Source: Phoenix dactylifera (lineage: Eukaryota; Streptophyta; Magnoliopsida; Arecales; Arecaceae). Taken from it: a DNA stretch of 64,000 bases. Positions 44,755 through 57,249 of the stretch are shown here, piece after piece. The translations under genes and the position numbers were made by a program. The DNA is taken from positions 22,632,899 through 22,696,898 of the forward strand of contig NC_052394.1 in NCBI RefSeq assembly GCF_009389715.1. The letters are read 5' to 3'. The notes below the pieces were generated by a model. The model was not told the DNA's origin. It searched no databases and saw only the letters and a list, made by a program, of their open reading frames with translations. Every line of letters begins with the position of its first letter. The first letter of the stretch is position 1.

Positions 44755-45480
44755 GTTTCCTGGCCCAACCCAATTCCTTCATCCTCCATCCGAACCCTCC
44801 CATCCTTTCAATTGTGCTTTCAATTTCTAGTGTAATATAGGGATTAGTGAGGAAGAATGATTTCTTGGTGCTGAAGGTGATTATGAATACGATAGAGTCA
44901 AAGGCAATGTCCGCAATCTTGGTACCGAGTATCTTATTAGTACTTTGTCGGTTTGGTATGGTACGGTATGGTACGTCTCTGTGCCAAAATATTTTTTTTA
45001 CTCATTTTCTCAATTTTCATCTTGGTACGGACCAGTATGCACATCGGGACGCCTCGGTACAGGGCTTGTAGCAACTTGAATGTGTGTTTTGTACCGATTT
45101 TCTCCTGGTACAGTACGGTACGCTCTGTACTGGACGGTATGGCAGACCTTGGTCAAAGGGCTTGCAAAAGCTACTATGGTACTACTAGATGTGCTAGAAG
45201 TAGTACCAAGGCAAGAATGGGTTCAGGCAACACTGCATAAGTGAGTCCAAATGCATGTCTTCAGCCAAAACCCTACTTGTGACATGAATGACTAACTCGA
45301 GAAAGTCAAGCATGCCTTCCATGATCTAATGTGTTGCTTCCACTTCTCTCTGTTTCTACCCACCTCTATCTACAATGAGTACATCTTTGATCGCCACCGC
45401 ATCCCCACGAACACCATTTTGCGAACCACCTGTTCCAAGTTGTCAAGTACCTTCACTGCACGAGCAAGAAATGGAATTGA
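44755..45480 (+). pseudogene. KIN17: KIN17 pseudogene, split by a hAT-type MITE
   Basis: From about 44755 the sequence follows the 5' UTR of KIN17 (CATCC(A)TCCGAACCCTC-type text). From 44847 it follows the coding start, GTG AGG AAG AAT GAT TTC TTG, with GTG where the parent has the ATG. After a 247-bp insertion it resumes at GTCAAAGGGCTTGCAAAAG and continues through the equivalents of the zinc finger, FGQNPH and YNEYISDRHH regions to about 45480, where the match fades. Stops and small indels are scattered throughout, and the last two thirds of the gene are missing. Because KIN17 has no introns, a retrocopy and a DNA duplication cannot be told apart by splicing. The 5' UTR match and nearness favour local duplication. 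Confidence 0.85.
44897..45159. mobile_element. hAT-type MITE with 8-bp TSD, inside the KIN17 pseudogene
   Basis: Element 44905-45151 (247 bp) between two copies of GTCAAAGG (44897-44904 and 45152-45159). Ends CAATGTCCGCAAT and, reverse complemented, CAAGGTCTGCCAT: imperfect terminal repeats of about 13 bp starting CAA. The interior is rich in GGTACGGTAT/GGTACC words. An 8-bp duplication and CA-starting short terminal repeats point to hAT. It interrupts a sequence with one copy of GTCAAAGG in the parent-like arrangement, confirming the boundaries. Confidence 0.88.
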
Positions 45481-46320
45481 TGGGCTATAATCCAACAAGA
45501 TCGCAGTCAATAAGATGAAACTTTTGGTAGCATAGGATCATATGTTACCACCTTTAAGTATCATAGGAATCTATTTTAGGCAATGATAAATTTTTTATGT
45601 TAACATAAATCTTGACAAATATATTTAACCTTTGATGGCCAAAATTTAATTTCTAGAGAGCAACATTTGGCCAACAACCTATAAAATCGATCACTAATTT
45701 TACACAATAACTGCTATGGTATTACCTATAAATTGTAAATAATAGATGCCAGTATAGTTAACGTAATAAGATAATGTGTCAAGCTTCTGAAGAATGATAG
45801 GCTTGTACATGTATTCTTTGATGAATCATGTGCCAATGTATCCTGCCCATGATTCATCCTATAGATTTGTACCACCATGTAGTGAATATACTATACTGTA
45901 CCAATAAGGCACTGATACTGTATCAAGGTTCAATACAGTGCAATGGTCGAACCGGCTGGTGGAACCGATTGGTACTACTCAATTTGATGTTGTATTGACG
46001 TGTACCACGCTGTTTCAGGCAGTGCCATGGCTATGCATGAAAAAAAGACTCCCAACCTTATTATCAATATGGGAGTGTGTATTGTACTACATCTGGTAAG
46101 GTACCTTATGAAACACAGTACAAATATAGCAAACCTTGATCTTGCTCTTTTTTTCCATATGTGTGTGTCTGCGGAGGGAGGGTTAATTGAGCCCTTAGGC
46201 TGAATGTAGACCACTACAAGTATACGAGATTCAAAAGATTTGGGATAATTTGATTGTCACTTTTCAGTCCACCCATTCTCTGCTCCATCTAGCAGCTAAT
46301 TGGTAAATACATTCCTCTCC
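45481..46320. other. Intergenic with a possible second hAT-type MITE (45924-46138)
   Basis: The stretch 45924-46138 starts CAAGGTTCAATACAG and ends TAGCAAACCTTG, and has GGTAC(C/T)-rich interior words like the MITE at 44.9 kb, but an 8-bp duplication is not evident. The rest is AT-rich DNA without genes. Confidence 0.4.
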
Positions 46321-48500
46321 CTATGTACAAAGAAATCATCACTTGCTTGACTATACTTATTAGCCAACATACCTTTTTGATGATTAGTAATCTCTGCTGG
46401 CCAAACTGCATTGAGCAATATATAATTCACTGCATTAAGGGTATCAAATTCCCTGCAAGGCCTCATAAAAGCTGTCTTTAATAATTGCAATCCCATAGAT
46501 TGTATGCCTTCTGTGTAACCTCATTCCGCACTGCCCAAACCAACTTGGCTTTGCTTCCAGGACATTCCTGACTCCTTCCATCATATATGCAGTTTAAGTC
46601 ATATATTATCTGTCAGTTTCCATTGGATAGTTTTATGATTTTTCTCTGTATTCTTTCCCTAGATAACAGTAGAGAAGAACTCTTTGATTTGCATAATAAT
46701 TTCACATACCATATATCTCTGACCTTTCCCATGTCCTCTTGAGGTAAATTCATTTCTCCTTCCATATTATCTGTAAACAGCATCTGTCATTGCTAACCTT
46801 CTCTGCTTGGTAATATGAAAGCTAGAATCACTCAGGAACTTGGCTGCCATGCAGACAAGTGTGTCCAATTCTTATTCCATGTTTTGCAGCAGGGACTAGA
46901 GGTACCTGACATGCATCTGAATTTTAGTGAGCAGCAGTTGGGATTTAAAAAAGAAGAAGAAGAAGAAGGACATGGTCTCCATATATTAATTCATCTAGTT
47001 TCATTCTTGTCTATGTTATTCTCTATCTATTCTTGAGAGAATTTATAGGCCGATTTAGTACGAAGTTGCCCCCCGGGATGATGCCCCGGGATGATGGACT
47101 GTCATTGCTTTGTCCAATACCTATTTTACAGAGAGAGACAAGGTAAGAATTTTCTTTTGTACTGTGGTATCAACAAACATCTTTGCCAATCTATTGACCA
47201 AAAATGAGCTTGTTCACCTATCATTCTGTAAACATATGCAGACATCTTAGGACCGCTAAGCAATACTCCACTCTTTTGGTGGCTGGCTCTGAAAGAATGA
47301 CTTCAAGTACTTTTTTGAGATTTGCATGAATCTGCCTATAGTTGGTTTTTGGTCAATAAATACCAGCAACTTGTAATACTGAGTCAGGGCTGAAATTGTA
47401 TGTTGGAATACTCTAATAAAGGTTCCAATTTACATTCTTCTGCAGGTTAGGACAAGTGCTTAATTCGAGGACCTTTATGTCAGCAATTTGGATTGTCCGG
47501 GCTCTGGAAGAGAACTTCAGTTTGAGATCCCCTGATATGTAGGCAGACAAGATTGGCTAGGAACCCATGTTATTGCTGACTTTATCACCTTGCACCCACA
47601 AACAAAATGAGGCACAAATAAGAAGTATTTTATCCTTGGAATACAGTTTGAGCTAGAAAGTGGACTTCTCTTCAATCATTTGCACGTGAGTGATATTATT
47701 AATGTTCTATCGATTGGACAATCTTTGAAGCATGACATGTTATAGGCATAATGCAAATTCCCGTGTCCTTCAGAGGTAGTTTTGATAGGACACTTTACAG
47801 GAAGCTTCTTGTAAGTCTTGTTAGGTCTTTACCCTTCCTCAAGAGATTTTGACAGCATGGGGCTTTCCAATGCCAATATGCTGAAAGTTTTGACAGCCTG
47901 GGTCGCAGAAAGCATCATTACAATCCTCTTGCCTGTGTGGCCTCGTATGCAAACAATCACCTACCTTCCATGCTCAGGATTTCAGATACCTTCCCCACTA
48001 TCAGAATTTGTGCCATATGAGGACAAAACCAGTGCTTCGTAACAGATGAGCATGCCCATGGGCCTTCATTAAATTAAACGGGGAAATGCATCTTACTAAT
48101 TCACTTGAAATGCTTCCTTCTCCGAAGTCCCTTGAAACCATAATTCTTTCTGGAAGGATGGATGAGTGGAATCGGCATTTGTTTAAATATGGATTTTGCT
48201 CGCCCGCAAACATTTTATGTTAATTAGGTGGTTCAGGAAATGCATGTTAGAATCGGGAACCGTGTATGGTTCGAATGAATGAAGCACCTGTGCAGATTAC
48301 GGCAGTCGTTACAACTATAACAAATTCACAGGAGCAATTTTTAAAAGGAGCTTGCACCAAGCATCTTCTTCTGTGTTATTATTATTCACTTGCTATTCTA
48401 AAGAGGATCAAACAGCTGCATCACAGGATCCCAGAAATATTTGAAAGGGCCTAGTAAGGCTCCCAAAAAATTGTCTGGAGCGTAGCAGGACCAACGAATA
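46321..48500. other. Intergenic, no gene recognised
   Basis: Less AT-rich than its neighbours, with several open frames of 60-75 codons, but no domain and no consistent splice pattern. An old gene or retroelement remnant is possible but not demonstrable. Confidence 0.4.
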
Positions 48501-48935
48501 GGATAGCAATTTATAACCCGACCCACTTTAAGCAAATTTAAATTAGACATAAATGAACTGTCTAAACCTATTTATTAAATTGATTAAATTTATATTTAAA
48601 CTCTTAACTAGTTTAATAATTATACCAAATTATAACCTAATTCATTCGATCGGTTTATAATCTACTTAATCTATTCCTAACCTGATCCACTTAACCTATT
48701 TAAATCTATTAAATTTATTGAAAATCAATTTAACCTAATTAACCTAAGGTGATCGTGGATCTAGCTAGATTATCTATTTAATAAATAAATCAAATTTAGA
48801 TGTAAAATGTTGATTTATTTAATAAATTAATTAATTTTAGTTGAATTTTTTATCTGATTAGTATCCAATCTGTATCTAACTTGATCAAGCTCATATCCAA
48901 CCTGTATCTAACTCAATCAAGCCCAATTGCCACCC
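48501..48935. mobile_element. Possible hAT-like MITE
   Basis: About 435 bp of AT-rich sequence with a left end GGATAGCAATTTATAACCCG and a right end that reads GGGTGGCAATTGGGC on the minus strand. The shared GG(A/G)T(A/G)GCAATT terminus and the many ATCTAACTC/ATCCAACCTG repeats resemble the GGGTGGCAAT-type MITEs of plants. No exact target duplication was found. Confidence 0.45.
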
Positions 48936-49516
48936 TTGACCATAAGACTTCTTTGGCGCGCTTACCGTGCACGATTACAACAAGAATGGCCAATTAGAAA
49001 GAAGAAAATAAGCTTGAAAGTGGGCTATCCTTGCAAGGGGTGACGCCCATCTGTAAAATAAAGCCGGCCGCTGGTTATGCCATACGGATAAATGCATGAG
49101 CTTTGCATGAAACATGATAAAGATTAACAGTAGCATCGAAGCGAAAAATTTAAAACCTACAGAAATCCACATCCAAATAAAAATGTGCACAGCAATTCAG
49201 AGAAGGTTGCATTTTCATCAACTGTTTTTTTCTGAGCTGGAGATTCAAATAGCAACACATCATTGGCATATTGCCGAACCAATTTGTCACTAAGAAAACG
49301 CAGTCAGAGGAGGATTGCACAGATGAAGTGCCACCACCCAGAATTGAAATATTCTCAAGCCAATATCAAAAAGAAAGTTTATCGCAAAACTAAAAATTAG
49401 ACAAACTTGCATCTTAACAGTCCCAGCTTTCCTACCAGCACAAAGGATCAAAATTCTTCACTAGTTTAGGAATAAAATCCGGAGACCGGAGTGTATTATG
49501 AATAGGCTGCTCCACT
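48936..49516. other. 3' flank of the eL36 gene
   Basis: Contains the 3' UTR of the ribosomal gene at its right edge. Otherwise no gene or repeat recognised. Confidence 0.45.
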
Positions 49517-52500
49517 TCATTTCTTCTTCTCAGCCACTCCGGCAGATCTGCACAGAGTAAAGCCACATGAAACAGACAAGCATCGCCAAATATTCATCCA
49601 ATTTGCCACAAAGAGAAGCAGCCATTAACCGCTGTTATTACCTCTTAACATCATTGCGCTAAATGAAACAAAGTAACAAGAGTAACAAATAGCCCCGCAG
49701 GTGATCGCTGGGAGTGGGGGCTAAATGGAATTGAAAATTGGACATTGCGAATAAGAAGACAAACTGTATTGTCACAGATATGATGCAACGTGAAAAAAAG
49801 GAGTCTTTCGTGAATTTAACTGATGGAAGATACCTGATACATTTGAACAGTGCTTAAAATGAACTGATTAAACCATTTCACCAAGGATAGAAGAGTTTGG
49901 GTCCTCTCCAGTTCAATATCCATCAGATTCAGCCACCATCATATTCAGGTGGGTCAGACCCATCTAAAGTCAGCGGTGGGTAACTAATGGACAGAACTGG
50001 TGATAAGAAAACAATAAATATGCCATAGCCCATGAAAAGAAACAAGCCATACAAAGTTCTAAAACCAATGATTCCTCTTTAGGAAGGTCATGGCACCACC
50101 CCTCCCCTCTCATCTCCTCATAAGATCGTTGGACATACTATTGTTCCAAAAGGCAGACATGAGGCTCTCCTTGGCTCACACCTTAAAGTGAGACTCTTAA
50201 AAAATGCTGCTGCTTAGGAATGATACTTCTCGAGTCAAGGCATATGTATAACAAATGTGAGGTGCACACCTTGTAACTCCAGTTACCCAATAAATGGGAA
50301 GTATCCATATTTACCTTTAATTATTTTCACAATAAATACAAGCCAACAAATAGACCCTATTTATATCCGCACGTTGCTTTGCACGCATAATCAACTTCCA
50401 AACCAAAGTAGGTAAGATGGTAGCATATACAGACTACAAAAATTGACCAAACTCAGAAATGTGAAAATCCATTATCCTTAACAAATATTGGGATCAGATT
50501 AAAACAAAATCTACATCCTTTACCTTCACTTATCTTTAAATATTTTTTTAGATTCTAAACATCATAGGAAAATTCATTTAGCTCATGCCTTAATAATTGT
50601 GACTAATGCTCAAACCATTAATAATTTGAAGGCCTCTACGATAATTGGCCACATATTCTGTTAAGAGATCCTTGTGTTGTGTCTAAACACCTATCACAAT
50701 CACAATTAAAGTAGCTTCCAAAGAAAATAAACAGCTAAATATGTTTCCCCACATGTTTTTCGAAAACAAATTTTAAAAAGTAATTAACCAGGTTGCTTAC
50801 CTCATCTTCCTGAGAACATTAGCCATTTCCTCACGCTTCTTCTTTGCTCTCTTGTGAGTTCCAAGCTTTCTCTTCGCCACTTTGAGTGCACGCTTGTCCT
50901 TTCCAACTTTCAGGAGCTCGGTAATCCTCTTCTCATAGGGAGCAAACCCAGCAACTTCCCTGATTAAGTTTCTGACAAAATGCACCCTCTTGCTGGTTTT
51001 CTGAAACAAAAAAGTTCACAAACTCAAACACTCCATTCAGACTTTGCAACTGTCAGCTGATGGAGAAAATACCTTACATAATTCTTCATAGGACAGCCAC
51101 CAGTATGGATTTTCATCATTTGAATAGAATCATGACAACAGAACTTCAGGGGACTTATATAATGCTAATAAAGCATGCTAAAAAATACTATATGTGGGTA
51201 GCAACAAGTAAAGGGAAAAAAACAGAGAAAATGAAGAATCTAAAAATTCAAAATACAAAGAAATAACTACATTCCATCAAAATATGAAACATAGCCAAGA
51301 GATCCACAAAAAATGAATACTGATATACAGACTTTGCTAAATGAGGCAGGTGTATATATATTGCTTTTGAATTTCAAATATACAAAGTCAGTTATAGTAA
51401 ATAAAAAGGCAAAAAGCTGGTCTTAAAAATTGCCTAGTTAGTGCTATCCACATTCTTTTGAAAAACTTCAGGATTCCATTTCTTCCTAATCAGAGATTGA
51501 CATAAGTGCAGGCAGTCCAGGAAAATTTTCCACAGATGGAGATATCACTGGCTGAGTATGAAAACACGATATTCCTTTAAGATCATTCATGGTGTACATG
51601 TTGTGCTACAAGATGCACAATGCATTTTGTACGACAAAAAAGTTCTTAATTCCAATCCAAATATTACAAGTGCTAGTAATACAGTAAGTACCTCAGGCAA
51701 CTCTAGCACAGATAAAGTGCATGACAATAACTTATTGCAAAAGAAGCCAACAATCTGTATGGGTGGAAGACATGATGGATCTTTGAGAAAGAGATTTATC
51801 AGAACCATGTTCCTTACTTGCTCCAGGGCGAATTGTAAGGTGCCATGAAGCAAACCAATGTTTAATACAATTAAATTTAATAAAATAAATCATTCTGTTA
51901 CAGCTTCTCCTAGTATAATATCTAAAATATCATCTGGCCTGCACCTTTCTGAATTTCACGCAACCATATGTCTTCATATGTTTAAACGTGCTGTGCATCA
52001 ACGCACATCACACTATAAAATTGCAAAACATCTATACAAAAGCAGAATTTGGAATCAAAATACAAATATAAAAAGGCAACATGAAGCACATAACTCTACT
52101 TCCATTGGACCAAATTTATTTGGCGAGCACAAATCATGAACCTACAAACCCAAACCAACCAGGTGTCCAGACAATCAGGAAAAATGGTCTCAATCATGCT
52201 TACCTAGTTCATTAAATTGCTATTCCATTGTCAACTGGTACACAACAGACCTCTCAATATTATGATTTGTCTAATACAACAAGATAAGCAAATTAAAATC
52301 CATACAGACTGCTGTTTACTAAGTTAATTCCTAAATATCCTATACCTTTTCGTCTTTCTCTTTTTCCAAAATAAGTTTGTCTCTAGTATTTAAATGAAAT
52401 GAACCACTGCATTAGCAAACCTTATACAAAGAAATTATGGTACCAAGATGTTGATAATCAAGAAAGAAACTATCTCATCAGATCTCAAGTGAACTAATTC

Positions 52501-53579
52501 ACTGGAATAAGCAAATAAATAAATTGCAAGCCAGAACAAATTAAATCAAACAAACCAACTATGATCCAAACCAGTTTATCTAAAGTGTTGTGGATGTTCA
52601 ATTAAAATTTCATTCTCCCCATCCTCTAGACAACACTTCAATACTAGGGATGATCCTAATTCGCATGCTGACACTATTTATTCAGAAACTTTCTAGATGA
52701 AAAAATTTGCAATGAAAAACTAAAAGCAGCCTTCCATACACAGACCATCAGAACACTAATGGTTATATCATATAACACGTGCATCCAGGCAAAGACAGCT
52801 TGCATGCTGCATGGACCGCAACCCAGCTCCCACTAAATCCTAGGCCCCATGAAAGCTGGTTGTAAGTTGCACATGAGGACGGGCTGCGAGTGGTTCATGC
52901 TGCATGCAGGTGGTCTTGACCTACGCATGCCTACTCGTGCAGCAGCTCTCTCATTGCATTAGCATTTAGTAGTACTTGCTCCTTAGCCCATGATTTTCTG
53001 ATTTCCTACAAAACTCCCTAATACTTGAGTGCAATTAAGGTAAATTTGCTTCTTAGCCCAGAATCTTCTGCCTCCCACAAAAACCCCAAGTACTTGAAAG
53101 CAAGTCTAGTAGAACATAGTTGTTTTACATAATCAAATATGCGTGTGCTGTAAAGCCATGCGCACGGTATAATTAACCCATTCCAGAATTATTTTTGCTT
53201 GTATACCTTCATTTCAAAATCTACTCCAGACAGACATGTTTGGAAGGGAGGTAGGAAAAAGAACTCCATAACTTAGAAACACTCTTGGAACATAGCAAGA
53301 TATTGCTAAGATGCGCAGCTATAAAATATATAATTTAGGAAAAAGAGAGAACATCAAGGACCAAAAAATACAAATCATGAAATCAACTGAAGCACTCGCA
53401 GGGGTTAAAAAAGAAAGGGGGGGGGGGGGGGGGGGGGGGGGGGCTGAGGTTTCCACCATTCACTACTGAGACTTTACCCCTTTTCTGCTAGAAGGGCGAG
53501 GAGCCAACTCCCGCTTGGTGACAATGTGCCCTTTGTTGAGCCCAACAAAGAGACCGGTATTCGGCTGCGGCGGGGCCAT
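49517..53579 (-). CDS. RPL36: Ribosomal protein eL36 (60S subunit)
   Basis: Three coding exons on the minus strand: 53579-53478 (34 codons), 51000-50801 (66 codons plus 2 nt) and 49547-49517 (to TGA), 110 residues, the normal length for plants. All junctions are GT-AG. The protein starts [20 protein letters not shown] and continues [73 protein letters not shown] and ends [10 protein letters not shown]. The basic character and the [17 protein letters not shown] signature identify eL36. It is a structural component of the large ribosomal subunit. A further leader intron sits before the start codon. Introns are long for the family (2.48 and 1.25 kb), and the first holds a 27-base G run. Confidence 0.97.
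53417..53443. repeat. Poly-G run (27 nt) in eL36 intron 1
   Basis: Uninterrupted G homopolymer 35 nt inside the intron from its donor. Length is probably unreliable. Confidence 0.85.
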
Positions 53580-53617
53580 CGCTATCGGCCCTCTTGGAGG
53601 TTTTCGGACTGATTCCC

Positions 53618-53975
53618 CTGTACACAAACAGCAAAGCAGGTCAAATCAGCTCAAGTCGACACACCATCATAAAGAAACAAGAAAATGGCGTCCAAATGGC
53701 CGCCAGATCCACCGCCGGAAGTTTATAGATCAGCAAGAACATATCAAGATCCTTTCCTGGAAAGCACGCAGCACTGATTCGACCAAACACTCACAGATAC
53801 AGGAAAGGAGATTCCAAGAGGTATGGGATCTTTCTTCTTCAAAAGATTTAGAGATACAAATAAAACTGCGATTTCTGCCTACCGAAGGGACAACAGAGGG
53901 AAAGCCGAACGAATTGGGCTTGAGAACAAGGAAATTTGAATTGAAACAAGAAGGATTTCTTCTCTTATCGCTTAC
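53618..53975 (-). other. Leader (5' UTR) intron of the eL36 gene
   Basis: Minus-strand donor CAGAG/GTAAGCG at 53975 and acceptor GTACAG ending at 53618, 38 nt before the start codon. Leader introns are frequent in plant ribosomal protein genes. Confidence 0.7.
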
Positions 53976-53994
53976 CTCTGGATCAGATGCGAAC

Positions 53995-54053
53995 AAACCC
54001 TAGCAGCCGGCGACGACGTCAAGAACCCTAGCGGCCGATGGAAGAAACCCTAA
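53995..54053. promoter_or_regulatory. Two telo-box motifs in the eL36 promoter/leader
   Basis: AAACCCTAG at 53995-54003 and AAACCCTAA at 54045-54053. A third AACCCTAG occurs at about 54024-54031. The telo-box is an established element of plant ribosomal protein promoters, usually just around the transcription start. Confidence 0.7.
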
Positions 54054-54324
54054 CACAGGACCGCGCCGAAGAGAGTACCTTATCCATGTAAAATGACAGA
54101 AAATGTCTTGGTCCATTTTACAATGACGGATATGTCCTCCGACGATCATAACCATCCGATTTGTTCAGCAGTTCATCAACGGAGGAGGTTGAGAGTGCTG
54201 ACCGATGGACGATTGCATTGGCTGGACGGCTCAAATTAGTGATGCCATCAGTGGGACCACTGCGACATGTTAGCTTTGAGATTCGTTTTGCATTGTGTGA
54301 CGCTCGAATACGAGGATTTCTAAC

Positions 54325-54335
54325 GGCCCAGCCCA
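54325..54335 (-). promoter_or_regulatory. Site II (TGGGCY) elements upstream of the eL36 gene
   Basis: On the minus strand TGGGCT and TGGGCC overlap at 54335-54325. Site II motifs bound by TCP factors act together with telo-boxes in ribosomal protein gene expression. A further TGGGCT lies at about 54373 on the plus strand. Confidence 0.5.
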
Positions 54336-55462
54336 CGGGCCAACTTTATACTCGTTCTGGAATAGACTGGACTGGGCTTCTAAATATTTTGTGTGCTCCC
54401 GGACCTAGTGGCTAGGGTTCGATCCTAGACTCCTAGTTGGGGTCGTCTCTTTGTGTTTGATGGGGAGGGTTGTAGGATAGAAAAAGTTGGATTAGCCCCT
54501 CCTAAACTTCAAACGAAATAGAAAGCAGCTACATGGAGCTTAAACTATAAGTTAAACAAGGAACACAACTCTCTACTTGATTTAGCACCGGGCTAAGGAT
54601 AGCCCGAATCCTCTTAAATTTGGGAGTAAATTTAGAGAGTCAAGTTTTACGATCACGACATCCATGTTTGGCCTAATAGCCATGATACGGTGACTAGTGA
54701 GGCATAATTTATATGTGGGACATTGGCTCTGCAATTCATGGGTGAAATTGTGTTACAATCATCATGTAACACATGAAAGAGCAGAACTAGGCACTCAAGT
54801 TCACTCTGACTCGCCGAACTTCAAAAGATCACACTCAGAGATCGAGTCCGACCATGAAAATCAACAAATGTTGCAACCACGAGCTAGGGCCACAAGGAGA
54901 AAATCACCATAAACCTAGCGCATTGGCATCTTCAATAGTCGGCAGCGAACGGAATATATGAAGCATTGCTATACATGCAATAGCCAATTGAATAGTTAAA
55001 GCTCTTCAGTTACTGTGGCATCAATGATGATCATCAGATTTTCGATCTATGCAATGTCCTTCAAAAGAGTGGCCTATTGAATGTTGCTTAGCCCTATGTA
55101 TATGTTTCAAAGTTAAGCCCAATAATCTAGAAAGCTACTCTCCAATAAAGTTAGCTCTATTGCATAGCAGATACCAGTTAACACACCACATCGCTTTTTT
55201 TTAGCTCATCATGCGATGTTTGGTCTGTGGCCCGGGTCATGAGGACTTTGGGGATTTTGTCTCCTTAATACCAGACATAGACCCACCCTCGCTCATGATG
55301 CATCACATCATATTGTTTAACTCACAAAACGGACAAGTATTACAAACAAAAGAGACCCAAGCCTTTGTAGTTAGATTATTAGATCTAAATCATTATCACC
55401 AATTTACCAATTATCAAGTGAGTTCCGATGATATCTATCTTTTCCTCCCTCCAAGATCCTTA
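54336..55462. other. Intergenic, no gene recognised
   Basis: A tRNA-like B-box word (GGTTCGATCC, about 54416-54425) might belong to a short tRNA-derived SINE, but no A-box at the right spacing or A-tail is convincing. Otherwise nothing. Confidence 0.4.
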
Positions 55463-55874
55463 GGGCTCGTTTGGTTCGCGGAAAGTTTTTTTCCTCCTAT
55501 GAATATGATTCTTGGAAAGCAGATTACTAGGAAGATGATGCCTAGGAAAATACTTTTAGCATGTTTGGTTGACCATGGGAAAGTGACAAATTTCCAAAGT
55601 GCTTATATTTAGTTGACCATCCACTTTCCTGAGAAAATTATGTATAATTCCTATTATACCCTTAATAAAAATTAGGTCTTTAATGCCTTTTTAATGCTTC
55701 TTTAATGCTAAAGGGTCTTTTTAGAAAAAAGTAAAAATATGGGAATCATATTTCCATGGAAATATAACTTTTCCGTCTCTATCCTTTGAAAATTCCAACC
55801 AAACAAAAGATATCTCATTACTTTCCCGTTGACCACACTTTCCCCTCTTCTACCTGCGAAGCTAAACTGAATTA
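55460..55874. mobile_element. Tourist-like MITE, TTA target duplication
   Basis: Element 55463-55871 with TTA on both sides (55460-55462 and 55872-55874). Left end GGGCTCGTTTGGTTCGCGG; right end, reverse complemented, TTCAGTTTAGCTTCGCAGG, a diverged match. Interior words (CTTTTAGCATGTTTGGTTGACCA, AACCAAACAAAAGATAT) are shared with the copies at 43.65 and 57.25 kb. Non-coding. Confidence 0.75.
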
Positions 55875-56451
55875 TGTGGTGCTTCTTACGTTCGGAAGAT
55901 TCTGAGAAATGCTAGTTATGACTTGGATTCGAATGAAATCAGCCAAACATTTACAAAGTATTGTACTTTGAATGTTGGTCGCAATATTGATTACTTAGTT
56001 GATTAGCCATCTCATCTATTTGACTCACCAACCACAGCATCATCAAGCATAGAAAATGCCTATGAATCTTAAAATAAGTTAAGAGATTTGCTTTTTTTTT
56101 CTTTTCTTTTCTTTTCTTTCTTTTTGGTGGAAGGCATATCTAAATCTAAAACAAGTTGGTATCAGCAGCATTTATTTGATACTGCTTGACAAAATATTTT
56201 GGCGCTTTTTTATGTAAGAACTCAAGTCGTCTAATATTGGTTTAACATTATCTCTCACCGTACAAATTCAAGAATTTAAAGGTAAGGAAAAAAGAGAACT
56301 CTTGCCTCGCATATTGTCACCAGGTCCTTCGATCTCGAATCTTGACATTCATGAATAAAGTTTAGAATTTAAATCCATGTTAATATACAGCACAAACACG
56401 CTTGCAAATATTAATCTATGCTGCAACTGTCATTATTGCTCACAAATTAAA
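55875..56451. other. Intergenic, nothing recognised
   Basis: AT-rich spacer with a T-rich run near 56090-56115. No coding signal. Confidence 0.5.
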
Positions 56452-56841
56452 AAGTAAATTATAAAAACCCCTCTAGATTGGGGTAAATAATGTTTACGCC
56501 CAACTGTTTGAAAAATTTATAATTATTTTTTTATATTTATTTTTATCCAACACTTTGACTCATAATTTAACAAAAATTAGTCAAATCATTAACCTTAAAT
56601 CGAATCCAAATATGATATCATAAAAAAATTTCAAAAATAATAAAAACAATTTTAAGTGACATAATAGCTATCCAAAGATATAAAAAAATGCATGCATTTA
56701 TCTTACTATCCAAAAATAATTTTGACTTTTTACATAAATAAGTGATTTCAATTAATTTAACGGGATATACGTGTATATTTTACAAACTATTAGATGCAAG
56801 TGTAATGAATATAAATCTAAAAAAAAAATTATAGTTTACTC
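56452..56841. mobile_element. Foldback MITE relic, related to the element at 42.2 kb
   Basis: Begins AAGTAAATTATAAAAACCCC and ends ATAGTTTACTC. The interior matches the 32-kb copy (TATCCAACACTTT, TTTTGACTTTTTACAT). Only the outer ends still pair. Non-coding and old. Confidence 0.55.
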
Positions 56842-57249
56842 AAAAAAATAAAACTTATTTATAAATAATGATGGGAAACAACATTAACACAGTGCTTGAG
56901 GCCAAAGTATTGGCCAAAAAAATTCTGAATCTCTGAATAACATGAAGCCCATTGCTAATTTCACATAATTACTGATTCTCTAGAAATTTGATTGATAAGA
57001 GCAATGATGATAGAGGCAAAAGCTTATGTTATCCTACTAATGCAGAAATCTACGAACAATTTAGATAAAGCTCCTGGATCAAAGTCATACTAATATGCAA
57101 GGGATGCTTAACATCCATTAGGTGATTGGTCATTGTCAACCGGGGCATAAAGAATGAAATGCTTCTAGTTGGAGTCAGGAATATTAAACGGACTGCTCCA
57201 TGAAACCATAAAAGAAAAGATTTTTCGGTCTTCTTTCCTTTGCATTTTC

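Noticed and set aside
54400-54520. tRNA-like B-box (GGTTCGATCC), possible SINE or tRNA
   Set aside because: No cloverleaf can be drawn, no A-box at proper spacing and no tail.
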